Both the position numbers and the translations under genes were made by a program. From Pseudorhodobacter aquimaris (GTDB lineage: Bacteria > Pseudomonadota > Alphaproteobacteria > Rhodobacterales > Rhodobacteraceae): a DNA stretch of 49,191 nt. A model generated the notes under the pieces. That model was not told where the DNA came from. It was given only the letters and a program-made list of their open reading frames with translations, and searched no databases. The stretch spans positions 1 to 49,191 of the forward strand of contig NZ_LGHS01000013.1 of NCBI RefSeq assembly GCF_001202025.1. The letters run 5' to 3'. Below are positions 35,046 to 42,505 of this stretch, piece by piece (the stretch's first letter is position 1; each line of letters opens with the position of its first letter).

Positions 35046-35544
35046 CGCCGAAACTCCCCAACGGCATGTCGGCCAGATATTCCAGATGCTCGCGCATCAT
35101 TCGGTCGAGAGCTGCGAAGGTCGCGCGCGGATCGGCCCCGACTTCGGCGGCCAGCAGGGGGGCGGTGCGCTGGACCCATGCCATGTGCGCGTCGCGTTCG
35201 GCGCGGGCGCGGGCAAACACCGTACGGGTGGCGGCAACGGTTTCAATCAATTGACCCTGCTCTCGTTCAAACGCCAGCTTGGCACGCTGCACTTTGACGA
35301 TTTCATGCATACGCTTCGCTTCGGCCAGCGTGATGCCACTGCGGGCAGGGGCGACCGTGCCACCCTTGTTGCGGCGAGAGGGATCAAGGTTGTCCTCGAT
35401 CCATGCCAGGCCCAGCGCCACGTCGATCTGACCATCAGCGCGCACCGGCAGACCCTCGGCCACCAGTTGTGAGATGCGTCCCTTGGTCAAACCGACACGT
35501 GTGGCGAAAGCGGTCTTGCTCTCTGAAGTGTTGAGTTTAGTCAA
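35035..35544 (-). CDS. Terminase small subunit (Nu1-like)
   Basis: The 169-aa product begins with a Nu1-type helix-turn-helix (TAFATRVGLTKGRISQLVAEG, then VRADGQIDVALGLAWIEDN). A long coiled helix follows (LAEAKRMHEIVKVQRAKLAFEREQGQLI) and then a C-terminal region that binds the large subunit. It recognises the packaging site (cos in lambda-like systems). The start is TTG 35544: AGGGGG lies at correct distance, and TTGA overlaps the stop of the preceding ORF. Its DNA site is usually upstream of or within this gene, so the 35,545-35,970 region is the prime candidate. Confidence 0.85.
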   Translation of the reverse strand: MTKLNTSESKTAFATRVGLTKGRISQLVAEGLPVRADGQIDVALGLAWIEDNLDPSRRNKGGTVAPARSGITLAEAKRMHEIVKVQRAKLAFEREQGQLIETVAATRTVFARARAERDAHMAWVQRTAPLLAAEVGADPRATFAALDRMMREHLEYLADMPLGSFGDGA

Positions 35545-35969
35545 TTCCGCCCCCTGACGCTGGACGGGTCATGCGCTGTGCTCCCCCGCATACAAACCGG
35601 CCCAAAAGGAACCATCGCTATCCCGGTCCTTGCCGAACTGTCTGGGTTGACGTGCTCGTGCATCGCAACGTCACCGCGCGAAGACAACCGTGGGTCCGGG
35701 TCTGTCAGCTTTGGGTCCGAGTTGGGTCCGGGTTTGAGTGCGCTGCAACCCGTTGGAATCGTTGAGTGGGTCCGGGTGGTCCGGGTGGGTCCGGGTCTGT
35801 TCATTACCTTTTCATAGCGTCCCCGCTCGTCCCATTCTAAATTGATTTCTGCAAAAGACCCGGACCACCCGGACCCACCCGGACCCAGCATTGATTTTGT
35901 TGGAGAATTTGAGATGCTTAGACCCGGACCCAACCCGGACCCAAAGCTGACAGACCCGGACCCACTCAT
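35541..35969 (-). CDS. Low-complexity ORF across the iteron cluster
   Basis: A 142-codon frame starts at ATG 35969 with AAGGAG eight bases upstream and an ATGA overlap with the primase stop. It ends in a TTGA overlap with the small terminase start, so it joins two genes in one coupled operon. The translation is dominated by the GGGTCCGGGT repeats (GSGSVSFGSGLGPG and similar), with a short distinct tail (MVPFGPVCMRGSTAHDPSS). It may be a real small protein, or only a translated bridge over a DNA site. I cannot decide from sequence. Confidence 0.45.
   Translation of the reverse strand: MSGSGSVSFGSGLGPGLSISNSPTKSMLGPGGSGWSGSFAEINLEWDERGRYEKVMNRPGPTRTTRTHSTIPTGCSALKPGPNSDPKLTDPDPRLSSRGDVAMHEHVNPDSSARTGIAMVPFGPVCMRGSTAHDPSSVRGRN
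35573..35615. repeat. Copy 2 of the motif shared with 3596-3639
   Basis: GCGCTGTGCTCCCCCGCATACA and AGGAACCAT match the copy near the ParB-methylases of the left element. Here it lies about 30-70 bases upstream of the small terminase start, a typical position for a cos or pac signal. Function is inferred. Confidence 0.45.
35691..35964. repeat. Nested inverted GGGTCCGGGT repeats, putative replication origin
   Basis: Outer arms 35,691-35,734 and 35,921-35,964 are inverted copies with 42 of 44 matching bases. Inner arms 35,766-35,798 and 35,855-35,887 are also near-perfect inverted copies built from GGGTCCGGGTGG units. Between the inner arms lies an AT-richer 55-nt segment (TTCTAAATTGATTTCTGC). 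Two iteron sets around an AT-rich core, next to a primase-helicase gene, resemble satellite origins such as those of SaPIs. Direct binding by the primase is inferred. Confidence 0.7.
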
Positions 35970-38179
35970 GCCACCTGCTCCTTGTCGAGGCCGTCACGCC
36001 GATACCGGCGTTCGCGCTGGGCATTGTCACCGTGGCCACCGACACGGGCGCGGAACTGCCGGAAGCCCATGCTGGTGAGGGTGCGCACGACGCGGTTCTG
36101 ATCTGCCTGCGCCCAGCGCCCCCGTTCCATGCCCAGTGCTTTCTCAAGGATCTCCGCGACGGACACACCATCCTGCTGTCCTGCGGTGTGTTCGAGATAG
36201 CGGCGGATCGGATCGTCCCATGCATCGCCTTGGTATCGGTCTGCCTGCTGCTCTGCAGCCAGCGCTTCGAGGCGTTGATCGTCCAGCCACCAAGGGTCGC
36301 CAGCGCGAAACCGCAGGCAGGCCTCGGCCCAAAGTTGGTCGCGGTCCCGCTCGATGGCTGCGATGTCTATGGCACCGCAGGCAACGGGCCAGAACCGGCG
36401 GCCACCGGTGGCATCTTTCAGGTAGCCGCCCTCTGGATTGACGCTGCCCGCGAACACGCATTGGCGCGGCAGGTCCACCAACCGCTTGCCATAGGGCGGG
36501 CGGAAACGATCAGCGGTGCGGCTGATGAAGGCCTTGATGGTGCCGACCTCTGCGCGGGTCATCGTGTCCAGTTCGGCAATTTCGATGATCCAGACGCTTC
36601 TGGTCTCCATCGCAGCATCCTTGCTTCCAAGGTCGGACAAGCGGTCGGTGAACCATGGATGGCCCATGATCTGCAGGGCGCTGGACTTCTTGATCCCCTG
36701 CGGGCCTTCCAGGATAAGGGCACAATCCACTTTCGCGCCGGGGCGATAGATGCGCGCCACGGCTGAAATCAACCACCGTGCGCCAACAGCGCGGGCGTAC
36801 GCGCTGTCCGTTGCTCCGAGATAGGTTGAAAGCCAGGCGTCGATCCGCTTCACGCCGTCCCAGCGGAGTGCGTCGAGATATTCCCGGACGGGATGGCACA
36901 GCCGGTCACGCGCAACCGCCTCCACCGCCTGACCGGCGATGGAGGCAGGCACCAGGATGCCTTGGTGTTGGAGCCAGTCAGCGACCAGCAGGTCATCGCG
37001 GTCTGACCACTCTGTATCGTGCCATTTGCCATTGACTGTGGCCCATGGTGGCGGTTTGCGTGCGACAGTGGTGGCGGCAAATTCGTCATGCCAGAGCACG
37101 CCCCTCCATTCAGGCGCTGTACGCAAGGCAAGGATCGCATTGGCAAGAATGGGACGAGGTTCGCCCTCCCGGTTGGTCAGAAGGTCAAGGTGCCAGTCGC
37201 TAGCCTTGGCTTCAGAAGCATTGGAAAGATTGATCAGATCACGGACGGCCTGCTCTCCATTGGCGCGCAGCACATCGTTGAAATCCGAGCCCTCGGGCGG
37301 ATCCGCAACAGCAACGCAATGGCCCCGACCGCGAAGCAACGTGACGGCATTCTGGCGCTGATGATGGGCCTTGCTGCCTGGTGCATCGCCGTCGCCTGCG
37401 ATCACGACGAGGTTGCCATAGGGCACGGGTGCCCGCGCGATATTGGCGATACCGAGACAGGCCCAAGTCTCCCGTCCAGTGGCCTGCCAGATGGAAAGAG
37501 CGTTCTCGACGCCTTCGCACAGGATCAGTGGTCCGGTGCCGGGCAAGCGCACGGCGGCGCGTTCCGACCAGCCATCGACGGCTTTGTTGGTTCGCTTGAC
37601 GACCTTCACCGGAGCTTTTTGTCCGTCATCAGTGAGATAGACCTGTTGCACCGCCAAGACCCTACCGACCTCGTCTGTCGCCAGCGCCACCAGCGCGCCA
37701 TGCTTTCCTGCGGCAAACCGACGAAACCGGATGCAGTCGGGTGGCGTGATGGTGATACCGCGGTTGCGCAGGTAGGTCTCTGCCGGAGTTGCCGCGATGC
37801 CCTCCAGACAAGCGATGATCTCGGCCACGGCCTTCTTGCTGTCCATGGTGCTCGGTGCCGCAGCCGCTGTTTGGGGCGGCCGTTGTTGAATGTCGCCGAT
37901 CCAGTCGCGCGCCCAGCGCCGGGCCTCTGCATCGGACAGGCCTTTGTGGTGCCGGATCAACTCCAGCCCATCGCCGCCGACGCCCGCCTCGTGGTCATAC
38001 CAACGCCCAGCGCGTGGCCCTGCGATCTCGATGGCCACGCTGCCCTTGGTACCATAGCGAAGCTGGCATTTTGTCGAGTAGCCCGGATTGGGATCACCCA
38101 TCAGCGACTGCGCCAGATCGGCCATGCGTTTATTGACGCGTGCAGCCAGGTCGGCGACCGAGGCTGGGTTGCTGATCAA
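35966..38179 (-). CDS. Toprim/VapE-like primase-helicase
   Basis: The 737-aa product has an N-terminal DNA-binding-like region (GRWYDHEAGVGGDGLELI), a Toprim domain (LILCEGVENALS at 218-229, AGDGDAPG at 261-268, SDFNDVL near 298-304) and a VirE/VapE helicase-type domain with P-loop EGPQGIKKSS (491-500) and VWIIEIAELD (529-538). This is the phage-satellite type of primase-helicase that starts element replication. The start is TTG 38179: AGGAG sits eight bases upstream, and TTGA overlaps the preceding stop. The origin-like repeats begin right at its stop. The P-loop reads GIKKS rather than G-x-GKS, as in many VapE proteins. Confidence 0.85.
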   Translation of the reverse strand: MISNPASVADLAARVNKRMADLAQSLMGDPNPGYSTKCQLRYGTKGSVAIEIAGPRAGRWYDHEAGVGGDGLELIRHHKGLSDAEARRWARDWIGDIQQRPPQTAAAAPSTMDSKKAVAEIIACLEGIAATPAETYLRNRGITITPPDCIRFRRFAAGKHGALVALATDEVGRVLAVQQVYLTDDGQKAPVKVVKRTNKAVDGWSERAAVRLPGTGPLILCEGVENALSIWQATGRETWACLGIANIARAPVPYGNLVVIAGDGDAPGSKAHHQRQNAVTLLRGRGHCVAVADPPEGSDFNDVLRANGEQAVRDLINLSNASEAKASDWHLDLLTNREGEPRPILANAILALRTAPEWRGVLWHDEFAATTVARKPPPWATVNGKWHDTEWSDRDDLLVADWLQHQGILVPASIAGQAVEAVARDRLCHPVREYLDALRWDGVKRIDAWLSTYLGATDSAYARAVGARWLISAVARIYRPGAKVDCALILEGPQGIKKSSALQIMGHPWFTDRLSDLGSKDAAMETRSVWIIEIAELDTMTRAEVGTIKAFISRTADRFRPPYGKRLVDLPRQCVFAGSVNPEGGYLKDATGGRRFWPVACGAIDIAAIERDRDQLWAEACLRFRAGDPWWLDDQRLEALAAEQQADRYQGDAWDDPIRRYLEHTAGQQDGVSVAEILEKALGMERGRWAQADQNRVVRTLTSMGFRQFRARVGGHGDNAQRERRYRRDGLDKEQVA

Positions 38180-38421
38180 AGATCACGCTCCTGCGCCTCG
38201 ATCCACTCGATCAGCTTGCTTTTGCGGGCGCAGATGACATTGCCGATCCTGAACACCGGCATCCGCACCTTGGCGTCGCTGGCGTAGTAATAGACCTTGC
38301 GGCGGTGGCGCACGTTGCCAAACACAAAGATCGCGATGGCCTCGGCCCCATGCAGCAGGTCGTCGGCAAGCGTTGGGCAAGCGTCTGCGGTCGCAGGCGT
38401 GCCCCGCGTTTGAATGTTCAT
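38176..38421 (-). CDS. Small DNA-binding protein (AlpA-position regulator)
   Basis: The 81-aa product has a C-terminal helix-turn-helix-like part: AEAIAIFVFGNVRHRRKVYYYAS, then MPVFRIGNVICARKSKLIEWIEAQE. Similar small proteins precede primase genes in alphaproteobacterial phage elements and are likely transcription or replication regulators. ATG 38421 was chosen; the stop overlaps the primase TTG. The final WIEAQE pattern is shared with the excisionase family. Confidence 0.75.
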   Translation of the reverse strand: MNIQTRGTPATADACPTLADDLLHGAEAIAIFVFGNVRHRRKVYYYASDAKVRMPVFRIGNVICARKSKLIEWIEAQERDL

Positions 38422-38446
38422 GGCTGTCTCCGTTGTGGCTAGGTGG

Positions 38447-38902
38447 TCAGTCGGCGCTGAGGGCTTTTGTGACCCGCCGCTCAATGTCGTTCAGGTTCAC
38501 GACCGCAAAGGAGCGAACCTCTGGATCGGCCGCAATCTCGGGAAGACGTTGGGGCGAGATGATCTTCGACGCAGGGGCGGGAATATCCGAGTCCATAAAG
38601 GCCGCGTCCTCTTGTGACGAAAGCCGGATCGGGCCTTCGTAAATCACCAGCAAGGCGTCGCCATCGGCAACCCCGTGCAGATTGCCAATGTGCGGCGCGA
38701 CTCGCGCAGGCTCAAACCCAAGACGTGCGAAGTCGACAATCACACCGAGGGCGATGGCGTCCGGCATTGTGAAAATCCGGGCCTTGCCACGTTCGCACTC
38801 GTTTTGCGGAACAAGGTAGCCGCGCGAAATCCAGGCGTCGATTTGGTAGCGGCCAATATTGAAGGCGTCGGCCAGCTTCTGGATGGTAATGTCTTGTGCC
38901 AT
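38447..38902 (-). CDS. MerR-like regulator, putative satellite switch protein
   Basis: The 151-aa product begins with a MerR-type helix-turn-helix: ITIQKLADAFNIGRYQIDAWISRGYLVP, then ARIFTMPDAIALGVIVDFARLGFEP. The C-terminal half (about 75-151) is unknown and could be a sensing or dimer domain. AGGA lies eight bases before ATG 38902. It is first of the leftward early operon and directly faces a perfect 13-bp inverted repeat and the divergent integrase gene, so it is the best candidate for the factor binding that operator. In satellites such a regulator keeps the element silent until a helper phage signal arrives (inference). Confidence 0.78.
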   Translation of the reverse strand: MAQDITIQKLADAFNIGRYQIDAWISRGYLVPQNECERGKARIFTMPDAIALGVIVDFARLGFEPARVAPHIGNLHGVADGDALLVIYEGPIRLSSQEDAAFMDSDIPAPASKIISPQRLPEIAADPEVRSFAVVNLNDIERRVTKALSAD

Positions 38903-38913
38903 TCCACTATCCT

Positions 38914-38962
38914 TTGACAGTACGTTTGATGTATGGATATATGGCCTCTAACGTACTGTCAA
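38914..38962. promoter_or_regulatory. Divergent promoter/operator with perfect 13-bp inverted repeat
   Basis: TTGACAGTACGTT (38,914-38,926) and AACGTACTGTCAA (38,950-38,962) are perfect inverted copies with 23 bases between. Each arm contains TTGACA, so both could be -35 boxes of divergent promoters, with the AT-rich GGATATATGG centre serving as -10 for the rightward one. A regulator bound here would control integrase and the early operon together. Confidence 0.7.
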
Positions 38963-39035
38963 TACCAGTGGGAATGTTCGGCAAACGCCTCTCCTCCCAT
39001 GGGTTTCTGGCCTTTGGGGTGGGAGTGAAGGAAAG

Positions 39036-40139
39036 ATGGCGACCATTCGCAAACGCACGCTGCCCTCGGGGCTGATCCGCTGGCAGGTGGATTTCACCGA
39101 CCAGGCTGGAAAGCGGCGGTCCAAGCTGTTCCCGCGCCGCAAGGATGCGGATGTCTATCTGGTGAAGGTCCGCTCGCTGGTCGCCAACCACACCTATCTG
39201 GCCGACAGCGACAGCACGACGGTGGCCGATGCCGCAAAGGCTTGGCTCGACCATTGCGAGGTGCGCTGCAAGACGGGGCGACGGATGGAGCGGTCCACCC
39301 TTCGCGGCTACAGCGACTATGTGCGGCTGCACATCACCGCGCCCGAGATCGGCATCGGGGACAAGCTGATCGCCCAATTGACCCGCCGCCATGTCAACGA
39401 ACTGCGCGACCGGCTGCTGCTGAATGGCCGCTCCGAACACCTGACCCGCCGCGCGCTGTCGGTGCTGAAGCTGGCGCTGGACCACGCCATCGACAACGGC
39501 CAGCTGTTCACCAATGCCGCCCAAGGGGTGCGGGTGATCAAGTCCAGCCGGATCGAGCACAAGGCCCCGGTGCCGACGAAGGAAGCGATCCGCGCCCTGA
39601 TCGAGGCGGCCGACGAGGATTTCAAACCACACCTGATCGTCTCGGCGCTGGGCGGGCTGCGGGCATCCGAACTGCGGGGCTTGCGCTGGCAGGACATCGA
39701 TTTCGACAAGGGCTTCTTGCACATCCGCCAGCGCGCCGACGCGTACAACCAGATGGGCGAGCCGAAATCGCGGGCAGGGTTCCGCGACATCCCCGCCGGG
39801 CCGATGGTTCTGAACGCCCTGCGCCGATGGAAACTGCGCTGCCCGAAAAGCGAACTGGGGCTGGTGTTCCCCGCGCCGCAGGGCGGCATCCTGCAGCACA
39901 CCCGCACGCAAGACCGGTTCCGCAAGCTGCAGGAAAAGGTCGAGGTGACGATGCGCTGGCACGACTTGCGCCACTTCGCCGTTTCGCTCTGGATCGAGCA
40001 GGGGTTCTCGATCAAGGAAATCATGACCTTCGCAGGCCACTCCTCCATTCAGATGACGATGGAACGGTATGGGCATCTGTTCCCCTCGCCAGACCACCAG
40101 AAGGCGATGGCCATGGTCGAGGCGAAGCTGATGGGTTAG
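39036..40139 (+). CDS. int: Tyrosine integrase of the central element
   Basis: The 367-aa integrase has an N-terminal arm-binding domain (IRKRTLPSGLIRWQVDFTDQ, then KRRSKLFPRRKDADVYLVKV), a core-binding domain (about 65-165), and the catalytic domain with GGLRASELRGLRWQDID (Arg), RWHDLRHFAVSLWIEQG (His, Arg), IKEIMTFAGHSS (His) and MTMERYGHLF (Tyr). ATG 39036 is preceded by GAAGGAAAG. It should act at the tRNA-fMet 3' end, the fragment 2.2 kb to the right. It differs clearly from the P4-type integrase of the left element, although both elements end in the same tRNA fragment. Confidence 0.93.
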   Translation: MATIRKRTLPSGLIRWQVDFTDQAGKRRSKLFPRRKDADVYLVKVRSLVANHTYLADSDSTTVADAAKAWLDHCEVRCKTGRRMERSTLRGYSDYVRLHITAPEIGIGDKLIAQLTRRHVNELRDRLLLNGRSEHLTRRALSVLKLALDHAIDNGQLFTNAAQGVRVIKSSRIEHKAPVPTKEAIRALIEAADEDFKPHLIVSALGGLRASELRGLRWQDIDFDKGFLHIRQRADAYNQMGEPKSRAGFRDIPAGPMVLNALRRWKLRCPKSELGLVFPAPQGGILQHTRTQDRFRKLQEKVEVTMRWHDLRHFAVSLWIEQGFSIKEIMTFAGHSSIQMTMERYGHLFPSPDHQKAMAMVEAKLMG

Positions 40140-40297
40140 CGATTGTTCTCCATCTGACACGTCATTCCAAATGGTGAACAGGTGCGCCCTGCTTATGTCA
40201 TGTCGGGCGAAGCCCCGTAGCTGCACCTTGGCAAAACGGATGTCTGCGCGAAGAGGCCATCGCCAACCTTCGCAGACCCGAAGAATGACTTGGTCAA

Positions 40298-41911
40298 TTA
40301 GAGCTCCATGATCTTGGCATGAAGGCCGGCAAATAGAGATCGTACAAAATCCAGTGCGGCCTCGTCCTTTGTGAGCAAGTGTTGAACGGCCTTCTGGTAG
40401 TCGGCGACTGAACGAAGATTTAGCGCTCGTGCAATTTGATTGCGCGCACCACACTCGCGGATCGGGCAAAAGGCGAGTACGGCCTCCCAGTTGCCTTGGT
40501 CGAGAGCAGCCGATAACTCTTGCTGCCTTTGTGCCATAAGTGCCGCACTGTCCACGTTGATTTGTACGTTCACGCCGTTGAGGTATTCGTCCCCGTCGGG
40601 CAACTGATTCATGATCTCCTTGGCTACTGCCTTCTTGACCGCCTTGCTACATAGTCGATGGGCGTCAGCGCGAACCTCATTTATTCCAGCGGCCAGGGCC
40701 GCGTTGATCAATGCTTGTGCGTCGTCACCCGACACGCCCGCCTGTGCACGAGCGACCATTTCGATCAACCTTGGATGGAAGTAGATCGCTTCGACCGAAT
40801 AGTACGGTACAGCATAGACCCCGTATGCGACCTTGGCCGCAATGGTAGCCGCGTCGTAGCTGTCGCTGTCAACGATCCCAAGCGCCCGCAGCCAATGGAA
40901 CTGCTCACCGGCAGTCACACCGGCTACTGCCTGTTCAACCTCGCGGCAACTGCCCTTCGGGATTACCGACACCTGCGGGAAGATCAGACTGTAAAGTGGC
41001 TTGTCAAGGCTGGCTTCGGTCCCCTCAACAAACAGTATTTTCCGCCGTGCTCCAAGAAGGTCACGCTTGAGGATGTCATCCAGAGGTGCGTTCGCAACTA
41101 GTTCGTCTGCCTCCCAAGTTTGCGCGTGCTGACCATTGAAGTTGCAAGACCTTACGAGGAGAGTGCGAGCTTGCGGGTTCTCAACTGGCAGGTCATGGTC
41201 GTGGGTCGAAATGACGAAGGCGCAATCCGGTCGGCGGTCAAACAACTGGGTCAGCAGCGGAGATATGATTGATCTGTGAAGGTGTCGCTCAGGTTCATCT
41301 ATGATTATCAATGTTCCTGGTGGTGCGGTCAGCACCTCTCCTGCGATCATCAACGCGTTTCGCTCTCCGTCAGACAACTGAGCAGCACTGTATTCTGGTC
41401 CACCGTCCTTGCTTGCCATCACCCTCTCATTCGCTCGAATTGCAATCGCGATGGGAATATTTGATAGACGCAGAAGTTCATTTATCACGGCAAGCGGGGC
41501 ATCAATTTTCGACTTTGTGGTTGCGTCGAGTAGGCGACCTGCTGTCACGTCTGCGGCAATCTCGCGCGCACGAACGTTCTCTGCATCGATCAACTGAAAA
41601 ACAATAATGCTCGCGCGCTGAGCGCCGTATGTGTCCTTGTAGCGTGAATGTTCTTGTGACTCTTCGTTCTGAATGTTCTGCTCAGTCTGAGCCTTCTTTG
41701 CCGGTGTCATGTCGAGAGTATCTGATGACATCCAAGTCTGTCGGTGCGCAGCGATTTTTCTGACGTTGGGGCGGTTTTGGTTTGTGAACCGGTGCATCAA
41801 GCTCGACTTACCAACACCGTTGGCCCCTAAGACGAAGAGCATTTCGCCAGCTTCGAGCTGCAACTGAGCAAGGGCAGGATTCGTGCACGGGAAGTGGATT
41901 GGGAAAGGCAT
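40298..41911 (-). CDS. AAA ATPase with C-terminal Toprim/DUF4435-like domain
   Basis: The 537-aa product joins an ABC/AAA-type ATPase (Walker A LGANGVGKSS at 28-37, signature LSDGERN at 179-185, Walker B LIIIDEPERHLH at 201-212, STHDHD at 235-240) to a Toprim/DUF4435-like half starting KILFVEGTEASLDKPLYSLIF (292-310) with GIVDSDSYD near 345-353. ATPase plus DUF4435 nuclease is the composition of the PARIS defence system (AriA and AriB), which can be fused, and it is related to OLD nucleases. Length is short for a full fusion, so the family member is uncertain. It stands alone on the minus strand between integrase and the tRNA fragment, a typical satellite cargo position. Confidence 0.8.
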   Translation of the reverse strand: MPFPIHFPCTNPALAQLQLEAGEMLFVLGANGVGKSSLMHRFTNQNRPNVRKIAAHRQTWMSSDTLDMTPAKKAQTEQNIQNEESQEHSRYKDTYGAQRASIIVFQLIDAENVRAREIAADVTAGRLLDATTKSKIDAPLAVINELLRLSNIPIAIAIRANERVMASKDGGPEYSAAQLSDGERNALMIAGEVLTAPPGTLIIIDEPERHLHRSIISPLLTQLFDRRPDCAFVISTHDHDLPVENPQARTLLVRSCNFNGQHAQTWEADELVANAPLDDILKRDLLGARRKILFVEGTEASLDKPLYSLIFPQVSVIPKGSCREVEQAVAGVTAGEQFHWLRALGIVDSDSYDAATIAAKVAYGVYAVPYYSVEAIYFHPRLIEMVARAQAGVSGDDAQALINAALAAGINEVRADAHRLCSKAVKKAVAKEIMNQLPDGDEYLNGVNVQINVDSAALMAQRQQELSAALDQGNWEAVLAFCPIRECGARNQIARALNLRSVADYQKAVQHLLTKDEAALDFVRSLFAGLHAKIMEL

Positions 41912-42335
41912 CTGTCACTCGGCAACTTTTGGAGGGAACATCTGTATATAGTGGCTGATGCGGTGAGGGAAGCATGATAGCAGTGAGGCCATTTGTTTAA
42001 GAACTGTTTCCAGTTAGAGGTCGGGGGGCCGAAAGGCCGCAACGTCCCGCAGAGCTGACCGTCGCTTGTGCTCCGCCTGCATAGATCAGTGGCAAACCGG
42101 TCGGACCTTATATCGGTGAAGAGCCTATCAAGCATTTGGTCGAATGCATGGCAGTCAGTTCCCTGCATCATTAGTAACTCATGGCCATGGTCGCGGTGAA
42201 GCTGTTGGGGTGATGCGATTGCCGTTTCTTGCCAGCGGTTTGCGGCAGTTCCGTGCGACACGACGCCGACGTTGCAGGTCATAAAATCGGCTAAAATGCT
42301 GAAATTACGAAAGTATTCCGGACGCAGGGGTGACA
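41912..42335. other. Non-coding region before the right tRNA fragment
   Basis: No gene is supported in these roughly 420 bases. A minus-strand ORF covering most of it runs into the ATPase gene in another frame, and its translation has no recognisable pattern. The region probably contains the ATPase promoter and integrase arm sites. Confidence 0.5.
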
Positions 42336-42382
42336 CTCATAACCTGAAGGTCGTAGGTTCAAATCCTACCCCCGCAACCAAA
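42336..42382 (+). repeat. tRNA-fMet 3'-half fragment, attachment-site repeat 2
   Basis: Same 47-nt sequence as 24,030-24,076 with one difference, here with the canonical CCCCCGCAACCA end of initiator tRNA. The 5' half is absent. It marks the right end of the central element. Confidence 0.85.
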
Positions 42383-42413
42383 ACTAATTCGTCAATGTTA
42401 TCAATAGCTTAAA

Positions 42414-42438
42414 GCCCGACATAATCAGTCGGGCTTTT
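42414..42438 (+). terminator. Rho-independent terminator after tRNA fragment 2
   Basis: The stem GCCCGAC / GTCGGGC with a 7-base loop is followed by TTTT. It is probably the original terminator of the tRNA-fMet transcript or of a former tenant of this site. Confidence 0.85.
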
Positions 42439-42449
42439 GCTTGTGCGGT

Positions 42450-42470
42450 TTACATCAACGCCACATCAAC
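42450..42470. repeat. 21-nt direct repeat, copy 2 (pairs with 23867-23887)
   Basis: Identical to the copy left of tRNA fragment 1. Here it lies just beyond the terminator of fragment 2. Confidence 0.6.
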
Positions 42471-42505
42471 ACCGCGCCTAAAAAACGGCATTCGCACGCA
42501 TTCGC

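Larger units (their letters stand above)
24030..42382. mobile_element. Putative capsid-forming phage satellite (cf-PICI-like), 18.35 kb
   Basis: Bounded by two 47-nt tRNA-fMet fragments. Contents from right to left: DUF4435-like ATPase, integrase (rightward), two regulators, primase-helicase, origin-like repeats, small and large terminase, restriction-modification cargo, portal, protease-capsid fusion, head-tail joining protein, DUF2190 protein, a small gene. No tail, baseplate, holin or endolysin gene is present, and there is no room for them. Capsid-forming satellites in Gram-negative bacteria package themselves in their own heads and borrow helper-phage tails; the layout fits. A prophage that lost its tail module is the alternative. 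Confidence 0.75.

Noticed and set aside
24323-35544. Gene transfer agent (GTA) head cluster
   Set aside because: A GTA would have its tail genes and no integrase, primase or attachment repeats. The lambda-type GpA terminase and tRNA-bounded ends point to an integrative element.
35691-35964. CRISPR array
   Set aside because: Repeat units are short, inverted and variably spaced with no unique spacers of constant length, and no cas gene is nearby.
35812-36225. 137-codon ORF reading through the repeats into the primase region
   Set aside because: It lies in another frame of the primase gene and has no independent start signal.
41827-42336. 169-codon minus-strand ORF next to tRNA fragment 2
   Set aside because: It overlaps the ATPase gene start in another frame, starts inside the attachment region, and shows no domain pattern.
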